Of a stretch of 6,203 bases of DNA, positions 1 to 5,122 are shown one piece after another. The stretch's first letter is position 1; each line of letters opens with the position of its first letter. Under the pieces are notes generated by a model. That model did not search any database. It was not told the origin of the DNA and saw nothing but the letters and a program-made list of their open reading frames with translations. This stretch comes from Candidatus Sordicultor fermentans (GTDB taxonomy: Bacteria > Atribacterota > Atribacteria > Atribacterales > Caldatribacteriaceae): the NCBI GenBank assembly GCA_002385475.1, contig DGDO01000140.1:4224-10426 (forward strand), written 5' to 3'. The position numbers and the translations under genes are program-made.

Positions 1-257
1 GCTTCAGAGATTATTTGAGCATGGGTATCAGTAGAAGAACAGATTACTACCGCATCAATGTCATCATTATCGAGCAAAGCTCGATAATCCTTTTCTGCCA
101 TAGGAATCTCTAACTGAAAAGCCACTTCACGAGCGCTTTCCTCAAGTATATCCGCCACTCCTAATACTTTTGCTCCCGGGATTAGATATTTTAAATTACG
201 AGCATGAAGTCGTCCAATCCTGCCCACACCAATTATACCTAAGTTAATTTCTTCCAC
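1..257 (-). CDS. Gfo/Idh/MocA family NAD(P)-dependent oxidoreductase, N-terminal part (runs off the left edge)
   Basis: About 85 N-terminal residues of a dinucleotide-dependent sugar or polyol dehydrogenase are visible; the catalytic domain lies outside the window. The N-terminus reads INLGIIGVGRIGRLHARN, a Rossmann fold with GxGxxG at residues 10-15. An acidic residue after the second strand (VADIL, Asp36) usually favours NAD over NADP. Further on, AVVICSSTDTHAQ (about 69-81) is the family's nicotinamide-side loop and resembles myo-inositol 2-dehydrogenases, but the substrate cannot be fixed from this fragment. I chose the GTG at 257-255 because AAGGGGTGA lies 8 bases upstream. A GTG at 269-267 would add four residues (MTEK), also with an AAAGG upstream. 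It is transcribed divergently from the ABC sugar importer at 801, so it probably oxidises the imported compound after uptake. Family assignment is secure; substrate is inference. Confidence 0.9.
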   Translation of the reverse strand, partial: MEEINLGIIGVGRIGRLHARNLKYLIPGAKVLGVADILEESAREVAFQLEIPMAEKDYRALLDNDDIDAVVICSSTDTHAQIISE

Positions 258-369
258 TTTTTCGGTCACCCCTTTTTACCTTTTATTTGTCCTTTGGGTT
301 TTTCAATCGTTTCCTTGATAAGCTAGCTAATTTCTTAATTCTTAAGTTTAAAAAAAACAGAGATAAAAG

Positions 370-388
370 GTTATCCCAAAATGATAAC
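370..388. promoter_or_regulatory. 19-bp dyad in the oxidoreductase leader
   Basis: GTTATC (370-375) and GATAAC (383-388) form a perfect 6-bp inverted repeat around a 7-base AT-rich centre. It lies between the candidate minus-strand start site near 430 and the oxidoreductase start codon, a position where a repressor could block elongation. No T-tract follows on either strand, so it is not a terminator. Regulator unknown. Confidence 0.3.
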
Positions 389-418
389 TCCTGGCTTAGT
401 TTTTTTAGAATCGAACCA

Positions 419-465
419 ATTATAAAAACCGGTTTCAGAGTAAGGTATTTTTACCAGTTTGTCAA
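419..465 (-). promoter_or_regulatory. Candidate promoter for the minus-strand oxidoreductase, with palindromic operator-like site
   Basis: On the minus strand a perfect TTGACA (465-460) is followed after 17 bases by TACTCT (442-437), a weak -10. Just downstream, where transcription would start, is the 10-bp palindrome AAACCGGTTT (426-435), a CG-centred dyad of the kind bound by LacI-family repressors. A perfect TATAAT on the same strand (424-419) could be an alternative -10, but its -35 is poor. The resulting leader before the GTG start would be roughly 160-170 bases. Confidence 0.45.
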
Positions 466-539
466 TAGCAAATCATAAAGATTCCAGTAGAACTTTAATA
501 GAAAATCAGTTGCAGAATAATATTTTTAAAACGAGTTAC

Positions 540-582
540 TTGTCAAATCTTATAAACTATTTTATAATTAGAAAACGGTTCC
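540..582 (+). promoter_or_regulatory. Promoter of the ABC sugar importer operon
   Basis: TTGTCA (540-545, five of six consensus bases) and a perfect TATAAT (563-568) are separated by exactly 17 bases, the best sigma-70 promoter in the window. Transcription should start near 575. The sequence over the start, GAAAACGGTTCC (571-582), is an imperfect CG-centred dyad similar to the palindrome at 426-435, so a repressor bound here would cover the start site. The leader to the ATG at 801 is about 225 bases, unusually long for a sugar operon. Confidence 0.6.
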
Positions 583-662
583 AAAAAAAGGGGGGTAGAA
601 ATTTTAACGGCCTAATTTTGAGAAATAAACTCGCAACACAAAAGCCATCCCCAATTGATAAA

Positions 663-770
663 AAGGAGGTGATGTGACAAAAATTGTTTGAGTTAAATAA
701 AGTTGTTGCAATTGGAAGAAGCAAGATAAGATTAGTTCAGGTGAATTGCTTCTTAAAAAGCTGGAGATGA
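663..770 (+). other. Leader segment with consensus Shine-Dalgarno and a 28-codon ORF
   Basis: AAGGAGGTGA (663-672) is a full-length match to the anti-Shine-Dalgarno of 16S rRNA, yet no long gene follows. The first ATG (672-674) is immediately followed by TGA; a GTG at 674 gives only five codons. In the frame of that ATG, after the stop, a TTG at 684 opens 28 codons ending at TGA 768-770, containing VVAIGRSKIRLVQV. That stretch resembles the first beta strand of PfkB-type sugar kinases (for example IolC), so this could be the decayed start of a kinase gene or a translated leader peptide. TTG lies 11 bases after the Shine-Dalgarno, which is longer than ideal. Translation is unproven. Confidence 0.3.
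708..754 (+). other. Alternative leader hairpins upstream of the binding-protein gene
   Basis: AAGAAGCAA (716-724) pairs perfectly with TTGCTTCTT (746-754) around a 21-base loop. The overlapping pair GCAATT (708-713) with AATTGC (744-749) uses part of the same right arm, so the two stems exclude each other. They lie inside the 28-codon leader ORF, between the promoter and the ribosome binding site at 788. A short A-rich run follows rather than a T-tract, so a simple terminator is unlikely. Confidence 0.3.
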
Positions 771-800
771 CTAATTTTTAATTAATTGGAGGGTTAAAAA

Positions 801-1781
801 ATGAGATTTGGCAAAAAGTTACTTTTAGCTTTAACGGTAGTTTTGTTATCCACTCTTCTTCTGGGAGTTGGTTTAGCCCAAGAAGAAGAGGTTAACGTAT
901 GGGTAGTGGTGCATGGAGGGATAGCCGATCCTTTTTGGAAACGGGTAGAAAAGGGAGTAATGGATGCGGCTACCAACCATTCTGATCTGGAAGTCACCTA
1001 CACTGGCCCCTCGGAATACAATTTCACCGAGTTTATAGCTGATATTGAGGCTGCTGTTGCCAGTAAACCAGATGTCTTAGTGTGCACCTTAACCGAACCT
1101 GACGCAATGGATGAGGTATTACGTACTGCTATCGCTGACGGACTCCCGGTAATTGCCATTAATGCTCCTGACTTACGCGAACCACCGGAAAACCGGATCC
1201 CGGTCTTAACCTATGTGGGAGAAGATTCTTACCATATAGGAGTGGTAGCAGCTGAAGAAACCCTAAAACGATTTACCCCCAAGCGAGCACTGTTTGTCAA
1301 CCACCATCCCGGAGCTCGTAATATCGAATTGAGAGGTCAGGGATTCATTGACACGCTGGGGAAAAATGATATTCCGGCCGAAGCACTTGATATTACAGCC
1401 GATGCCGTTCAAGGAGCTGAAATTACCTTAGCTTACCTCGTCGCTCATCCCGACACCGAGGTTATCTTTAGCACTAATACTCTCCGCACTGAAGCTATTG
1501 TAACTCGACTTCTAGATGAAGGAATAGATGTAGGAAATGAAGTAAAAATTGCCTCCATGGATATGTCTGAAAAAGTTCTGGAGTATATTCAGGAAGGACA
1601 GGTAATGTTCACCCTTGACCAGCAGCAATATTTGCAAGGTTATTTAGGAGTAGAATTTGCTTACCTTCATGCTAAATATGGTTTTACTCCTCCACCAGCA
1701 CCAGTTTCTACCGGACCAGGAGTTATTACTGCTGAGAATGTGCCTCAACTAATGGAGTTATCAAAACAAGGTTATCGGTAA
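801..1781 (+). CDS. Sugar ABC transporter periplasmic substrate-binding protein (type 1 PBP, Peripla_BP_4-like)
   Basis: A 326-residue exported binding protein that captures a sugar or polyol in the periplasm and delivers it to the permease at 1839. Residues 1-26 are a Sec signal peptide: a basic start (MRFGKK), a Leu/Val core and GVGLA before a predicted cut ahead of QEEEV. No cysteine follows, so it is not a lipoprotein. Family features in order are DPFWKRVEKGVMDAA (43-57), the ligand-cleft and strand region ADGLPVIAINAPD (112-124), FVNHHPGARNIELRGQGF (165-182), and the hinge and C-terminal lobe with ASMDMS (251-256) and FTLDQQQYLQGYL (270-282). The ribosome binding site GGAGGG (788-793) is 7 bases before the ATG. 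It is first in a three-gene operon. The subfamily includes ribose, fructose and inositol binders; ligand unresolved. Confidence 0.93.
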   Translation: MRFGKKLLLALTVVLLSTLLLGVGLAQEEEVNVWVVVHGGIADPFWKRVEKGVMDAATNHSDLEVTYTGPSEYNFTEFIADIEAAVASKPDVLVCTLTEPDAMDEVLRTAIADGLPVIAINAPDLREPPENRIPVLTYVGEDSYHIGVVAAEETLKRFTPKRALFVNHHPGARNIELRGQGFIDTLGKNDIPAEALDITADAVQGAEITLAYLVAHPDTEVIFSTNTLRTEAIVTRLLDEGIDVGNEVKIASMDMSEKVLEYIQEGQVMFTLDQQQYLQGYLGVEFAYLHAKYGFTPPPAPVSTGPGVITAENVPQLMELSKQGYR

Positions 1782-1792
1782 GAGACCTAAGT

Positions 1793-1814
1793 GGCGGGAT
1801 CATCTGGTCCCGCC
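1793..1814 (+). other. Intercistronic GC-rich hairpin between binding protein and permease genes
   Basis: GGCGGGA (1793-1799) and TCCCGCC (1808-1814) form a perfect 7-bp stem with an 8-base loop, only 12 bases after the binding-protein stop codon. No run of T follows, so it is probably not a full rho-independent terminator. The position matches the 3'-protecting hairpins found after binding-protein genes in many ABC operons, which stabilise the first cistron and let the binding protein outnumber the membrane subunits. The role is inferred from position. Confidence 0.6.
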
Positions 1815-1838
1815 CAACCTGGCTAGGAGGTAACTACA

Positions 1839-2861
1839 ATGTTAATTATACAAAACCAGGAAATAGCACATCATCAAAATGAAGGCATCCGTTCTAAATG
1901 GACTTTTGAAGAATTGAGGAAAATTCCAGAATTCGGGGCATTAATAGCCTTTTTAGCCCTTTTTATTTTTTTTGCCATTTGTGCTCCTCGATTTTTTTCT
2001 CTTCGAAACATCACTTCTCTTTTAACCATTATAGCTGAATTAGGTATTATGACAGTCGGTATATCTTTCTTAATGATTGGAGGAGAAATAGATCTTTCCG
2101 TCAGTAGTGCATACGCCACAGCTGGTTTTGTCTTTGTTACTTTAGCTAACATTTTCACCTTCCCTCTCGGTTCCCTGTTAGCCTTCATCGTTGCCTTGTT
2201 GGTTTCCCTATTAATAGGATTTGTCAACAGTCGAGTAGTATTGAGAGGAGGTATTCCTTCTTTTATTGCTACCCTGGGGATGATGATGTTCTTGCGGGGG
2301 ATTCTTCTGGGAATCACCGGCGGACGCTCTATTTCCTATGCTGGAGATAGCTTAGTTCCCAGCTTGTTAACCGGAATTATGGCCTATAGATTTAGACCAT
2401 CCCATTTCTGGTTTATAGCTATAGTAGTCGTTTTTTCCTTTATTCTCAATCACACCGTATTTGGTAACCGGGTATTTGCCACGGGGGGAAAGAAATTAGC
2501 TGCCTATACTATGGGAGTTAATGTAAACCAGGTAAAAACTGCCTGCTTTATGATTTCATCTGTCTTAGCCGGTTTATCAGGGGTGATTGCCATTAGCCGA
2601 TTTAGCTTGGCTAACGTCTCTTTTGGCCAGGGGATGGAGCTGGAAGCAATCGCAGCTTCAGTAATTGGAGGTACTCTTATGACTGGAGGCTATGGTTCAA
2701 TCATAGGAGCAGCCTTAGGTGCAGGCATTATGGGGATGGTGCGAACTGGTTTAGTTATGGCAGGTGTCCCCAGCTATTGGTACAACGCCTTTGTGGGAAT
2801 AATTTTGGTTATAGCTGCCGTGGTAAATTTAAAGCTGAGAAGTACCATTCTGGGAGAATAA
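1839..2861 (+). CDS. Sugar ABC transporter permease, RbsC/FrcC type (BPD_transp_2)
   Basis: A 340-residue inner-membrane subunit that forms the translocation channel of the importer. After a hydrophilic N-terminus (1-32) there are about nine or ten hydrophobic segments, including roughly 33-50, 62-80, 89-106, 111-131, 140-160, 187-205, 236-254, 266-300 and 315-331. Diagnostic motifs are GGEIDLSVSS (81-90), the family's GGIDLSVGS loop; FATGGKKLAAYTMGVNVNQV (213-232), the cytoplasmic coupling segment that docks to the ATPase; and ELEAIAASVIGGTLMTGGYG (267-286). Length is normal for the family. AGGAGG lies 8 bases before the ATG. It sits 57 bases after the binding-protein gene and 12 before the ATPase gene, so all three should share one transcript. 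Only one permease is present, so it presumably works as a homodimer, as in ribose-type systems. Confidence 0.93.
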   Translation: MLIIQNQEIAHHQNEGIRSKWTFEELRKIPEFGALIAFLALFIFFAICAPRFFSLRNITSLLTIIAELGIMTVGISFLMIGGEIDLSVSSAYATAGFVFVTLANIFTFPLGSLLAFIVALLVSLLIGFVNSRVVLRGGIPSFIATLGMMMFLRGILLGITGGRSISYAGDSLVPSLLTGIMAYRFRPSHFWFIAIVVVFSFILNHTVFGNRVFATGGKKLAAYTMGVNVNQVKTACFMISSVLAGLSGVIAISRFSLANVSFGQGMELEAIAASVIGGTLMTGGYGSIIGAALGAGIMGMVRTGLVMAGVPSYWYNAFVGIILVIAAVVNLKLRSTILGE

Positions 2862-2873
2862 AGAGGTGGAGAG

Positions 2874-3635
2874 ATGAATCCGAAACAGCCATTAGTAAGA
2901 ATGGAGAATATTCAAAAAAGGTTTGGAAAGGTTAGAGCCCTAAAGGGGGTAGATTTTGAGGTTTACGACCAGGAAGTAGTAGGACTTTTAGGAGATAATG
3001 GAGCGGGTAAATCTACTTTAATTAAGATCCTGTCCGGAGTCTATCGGCCCGATGGGGGAACTATATATTTCCAGGGTGAGAAAGTAGATATCAATTCCCC
3101 TGAGGAAGCCCGCAAACTGGGGATTGAAACTGTTCACCAGGACCTCTCCTTGATAGAGAAAATGAGTGTAGCTCGAAACTTTTTCCTGGGCAAAGAACCT
3201 ACCAAAAAAATAGGCCCTCTGGAAATCCTGGATTTAAAAAAGATGAATCGTGAGTGTATGATTGGTCTTAAACAGATAGGAATTGAGCTTCGCTCTCCCA
3301 CCGAATTCGTTTCAACTCTCTCTGGAGGCGAAAGACAAGCCATTGCCATTGGCAGAGCGGCTTATTTTGGAGCCAGAATTCTTATTCTGGACGAACCCCT
3401 ACGTAATCTATCTATTCGGGAACAACGAAACACATTAAATCATATTCAAGAAGCCCGGAATAAAGGGTCTTCGGTCATTTTTATTACTCACAATGTTCAT
3501 CACGTATGTCCAGTGGCCGACCGGATAGTGCTGTTAGAAAATGGAGAAAAGCTAGGAGAAGTAAAAGCAGGAGAACTGACCCCGGAAGAGATTGCCGAAT
3601 GCATTGCTACTGGCCAGATGATAAAAGTTAACTAA
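2874..3635 (+). CDS. Sugar ABC transporter ATP-binding protein, single-domain (FrcA-like)
   Basis: A 253-residue cytoplasmic ATPase that powers the importer. Elements are complete: A-loop aromatic Phe17, Walker A GDNGAGKST (40-48, Lys46), Q-loop VHQD (Gln89), signature LSGGERQ (149-155), Walker B ILILDEP (169-175, Asp173 and Glu174) and switch His206 (ITHN). It has one nucleotide-binding domain, like FrcA, whereas RbsA/MglA-type proteins carry two in about 500 residues; it therefore probably acts as a homodimer. The D-loop region reads LDEPLRNLS instead of the usual LDEPTAALS, so the conserved Thr after the proline is missing; the catalytic residues are intact and I expect a working enzyme. 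The gene follows the permease by 12 bases with GAGGTGGA before the ATG and appears to be the last of the operon. Confidence 0.92.
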   Translation: MNPKQPLVRMENIQKRFGKVRALKGVDFEVYDQEVVGLLGDNGAGKSTLIKILSGVYRPDGGTIYFQGEKVDINSPEEARKLGIETVHQDLSLIEKMSVARNFFLGKEPTKKIGPLEILDLKKMNRECMIGLKQIGIELRSPTEFVSTLSGGERQAIAIGRAAYFGARILILDEPLRNLSIREQRNTLNHIQEARNKGSSVIFITHNVHHVCPVADRIVLLENGEKLGEVKAGELTPEEIAECIATGQMIKVN

Positions 3636-3678
3636 AAAGAAGAGCAAAGGATCAAGGATACAGTAAGCGTCATAGCAA

Positions 3679-3708
3679 AAGCAGTGCCGCTTCGCTACTT
3701 TACTGCTT
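3679..3708. terminator. Stem-loop after the ABC operon, weak bidirectional terminator candidate
   Basis: AAGCAGT (3679-3685) and ACTGCTT (3702-3708) form a perfect 7-bp stem with a 16-base loop, 43 bases after the ATPase stop. On the plus strand it is followed by CCTTAAC, then a T-rich run further on; on the minus strand it ends ACTGCTTTT, a short U-tract. It therefore lies between the ends of the ABC operon and the minus-strand relic at 3744. Termination strength looks modest. Confidence 0.4.
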
Positions 3709-3743
3709 CCTTAACTTATAATTTTTGAGTAACTTTTATAGAG

Positions 3744-3848
3744 TTAATGTTCCTTTTCATCCACTTCAATGCTTTCTGGCCAATATTCTACCCTTCCCGT
3801 GGGGATACCCACAGCAGTGAACGCTTTGAACCCATACTTATTACTTTG
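3744..3848 (-). pseudogene. C-terminal relic of an unidentified minus-strand gene
   Basis: In an otherwise AT-rich gap, the minus strand encodes a 34-codon stretch with normal protein composition, including YGFKAFTAVGIPTGRVEYWP and a charged end VDEKEH, closed by TAA at 3746-3744. Upstream in frame is a TAG (3851-3849), with no ATG, GTG or well-placed ribosome binding site between, and the DNA beyond is AT-rich without coding character in any minus frame. The stretch is richer in G and C than its surroundings. This fits the surviving 3' end of a deleted or decayed gene. I do not recognise the family. The alternative is chance: the opposite strand is also open here (3769-3972), but its product looks less protein-like. 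Confidence 0.35.
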
Positions 3849-3862
3849 CTATAGTAAAGTAA
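3841..3862. repeat. 22-bp near-perfect dyad in the gap before azlC
   Basis: The half TTACTTTGCTA is followed directly by TAGTAAAGTAA; 10 of 11 positions pair around a CTATAG centre. Uninterrupted symmetry of two helical turns is typical of a dimeric repressor site. It is about 66 bases upstream of the candidate azlC -10 element and overlaps the broken upstream end of the minus-strand relic. Function unknown. Confidence 0.4.
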
Positions 3863-3927
3863 GATGGAAAATAGCAAATTTCTCCCTTGTATTATCAAAA
3901 GTGACACCCTATTCTTTATTTTTGAGA

Positions 3928-3933
3928 TATAAT
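3928..3933 (+). promoter_or_regulatory. Candidate -10 element for azlCD
   Basis: A perfect TATAAT lies 52 bases before the azlC ATG in a very AT-rich stretch. No good -35 exists at 16-18 bases: the nearest match, GTGACA (3901-3906), is 21 bases away. Activator dependence or another sigma factor is possible. Start would fall near 3940. Confidence 0.35.
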
Positions 3934-3985
3934 AATTTTCTATTATTAGGAAAAATTCAGAAAATGCGATAGGTGAACAGGTTAT

Positions 3986-4723
3986 ATGGAAGAGGATATA
4001 GAAGAATACTCCACAGAACGAAAAGATACACTCTCAAAGTTTAGAGAAGGGATGATTGCTTCTCTCCCTATTTTTATTGGATACATACCAGTCGCAGTAA
4101 CTTTTGGGTTATTAGCAAAATCAACAGGCCTGACTCTCCTGGAAACATTTCTTTTTTCTGCCTTAGTATTTGCCGGTGCCAGTCAGTTTATGGCTCTGCA
4201 GCTTATCCAAGGAGGTGCAGAGCCAATCCAAATCATTGTAGCAACCTTCATTATGAACTTCCGCCATTTTCTTATGAGTTCACATCTATCTGCTATTTTG
4301 CCCGCAAAAGAAAAGCCATGGCTTCTTCCATTTTTAAGTTTTGGCATAACTGATGAGTCTTTCGCATATCTTTCTACCTCTCATGCCTCTAAAGAAGTCG
4401 ATTTTATCCTAGGCCTTGAATATTCAGCTTATGTAAGCTGGGTGGGAGGAACTGTCACCGGTTATTTATTTGGTAATATACTACCTCCTATCCTTCAAGC
4501 CAGTATGGGATTGGCACTTTACACTCTTTTCATCGCTCTTCTCGTTCCTGAAGCTAAAAGATCTCTCTCGGTGGCAATAACTGCTGTAATAGGAGGATTA
4601 ACGCATTCATGTCTTGCCTGGCTCAAAATTTTTTCTCCGGGGTGGAATATAATTCTAGCCATTCTAATAGCCGCAAGCATTGGAGCTTGGATAATAGATG
4701 AAGATGAAGAGGAGGACCAATGA
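3986..4723 (+). CDS. azlC: AzlC family branched-chain amino acid exporter, large subunit
   Basis: A 245-residue inner-membrane protein that, with AzlD, exports branched-chain amino acids (and their analogue azaleucine in Bacillus). Family motifs are GYIPVAVTFGLLA (32-44), FAGASQFMAL (62-71), NFRHFLMSSH (91-100) and ITDESFA (121-127), the expected order in AzlC/YgaZ proteins. There are about seven hydrophobic segments, including 25-45, 54-75, 82-98, 146-163, 169-188, 196-213 and 221-236. Both ends are hydrophilic: the N-terminus is charged and the C-terminus is strikingly acidic (DEDEEEDQ). The start is supported by AGGTGA 9 bases upstream of the ATG. The stop overlaps the azlD start by four bases (ATGA), so the two are translationally coupled. 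No Lrp-like regulator is adjacent. Confidence 0.93.
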   Translation: MEEDIEEYSTERKDTLSKFREGMIASLPIFIGYIPVAVTFGLLAKSTGLTLLETFLFSALVFAGASQFMALQLIQGGAEPIQIIVATFIMNFRHFLMSSHLSAILPAKEKPWLLPFLSFGITDESFAYLSTSHASKEVDFILGLEYSAYVSWVGGTVTGYLFGNILPPILQASMGLALYTLFIALLVPEAKRSLSVAITAVIGGLTHSCLAWLKIFSPGWNIILAILIAASIGAWIIDEDEEEDQ

Positions 4724-5028
4724 ATAACATTAAAATAATTATAGGAATGATGATAGTTACTTTTATTCCCCGTTATCTTCCTTTACTGGCCTTTTCTCGA
4801 CTTAATATTCCTAAACCACTTAAGAAACTTCTCCGATATATTTTTCCTGCTGCTCTGGGAGCATTGATACTTCCGGGGGCAATAACTGCTATTCCTAATT
4901 ATCCTGCTGCGGCCGCAGCAGGTATTGCTACAGCAATAGTCTGCTCCTGGTTTAGAGAAGAAATTTCCCTGACTGTATTTTTGTCAGTAATAGTCACTTT
5001 AATCAGCTTATACCTTTTTGGCTATTGA
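4720..5028 (+). CDS. azlD: AzlD family branched-chain amino acid exporter, small subunit
   Basis: A 102-residue membrane protein, normal length for AzlD/YgaH, that pairs with AzlC to form the exporter. It shows the family's early motif TFIPRYLPLLAF (14-25), a charged loop (RLNIPKPLKKLLRY, 27-40), then IFPAALGALILPG (41-53), and two further hydrophobic stretches (about 61-77 and 83-101). It starts inside the azlC stop codon region (ATGA overlap), with GAGGAGG about eight bases upstream within azlC. It is the last gene of its transcript, followed by a clear terminator 18 bases later. Confidence 0.92.
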   Translation: MNNIKIIIGMMIVTFIPRYLPLLAFSRLNIPKPLKKLLRYIFPAALGALILPGAITAIPNYPAAAAAGIATAIVCSWFREEISLTVFLSVIVTLISLYLFGY

Positions 5029-5046
5029 GTTTATATAGTTAATCGC

Positions 5047-5072
5047 AAAAGCCTTGTAATACTAAGGCTTTT
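5047..5072. terminator. Bidirectional rho-independent terminator between azlD and the cyclase gene
   Basis: AAAAGCCTT (5047-5055) and AAGGCTTTT (5064-5072) form a perfect 9-bp stem with an 8-base loop. The A-run on the left arm and T-run on the right arm provide a U-tract in both directions. It sits between the ends of convergent genes (azlD ends at 5028, the cyclase gene at 5123), so it can serve both. Confidence 0.85.
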
Positions 5073-5122
5073 ACTCCAGTGTATTTTTATGCTTTTGTCT
5101 TACATAGCAATAAACTGCTTAA

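Noticed and set aside
287..478. 63-codon plus-strand ORF in the divergent gap
   Set aside because: AT-rich, Phe/Lys/Asn-rich composition, no ribosome binding site, and it covers the likely minus-strand promoter and operator.
459..677. 72-codon plus-strand ORF ending at the strong Shine-Dalgarno
   Set aside because: Low-complexity composition expected of AT-rich non-coding DNA, no ribosome binding site, and it spans the operon promoter at 540-568.
672..770. TGA read as an amino acid to join the ATG at 672 to the 28-codon ORF
   Set aside because: Other genes in the window end with TGA (azlC, azlD) and none needs an in-frame TGA read through, so there is no sign of recoding.
575..800. Metabolite riboswitch in the long leader
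   Set aside because: I recognise no conserved riboswitch core and no terminator or sequestered ribosome site; only simple hairpins are visible.
1874..2317. 147-codon minus-strand ORF inside the permease gene
   Set aside because: Shadow of a clear permease frame; basic, Ile/Lys/Arg-rich with no family resemblance. The minus ORFs at 794-997 and 3134-3349 are rejected for the same reason.
3769..3972. 67-codon plus-strand ORF before azlC
   Set aside because: Lies antisense to the more protein-like relic, no ribosome binding site, and its end overlaps the azlC promoter.
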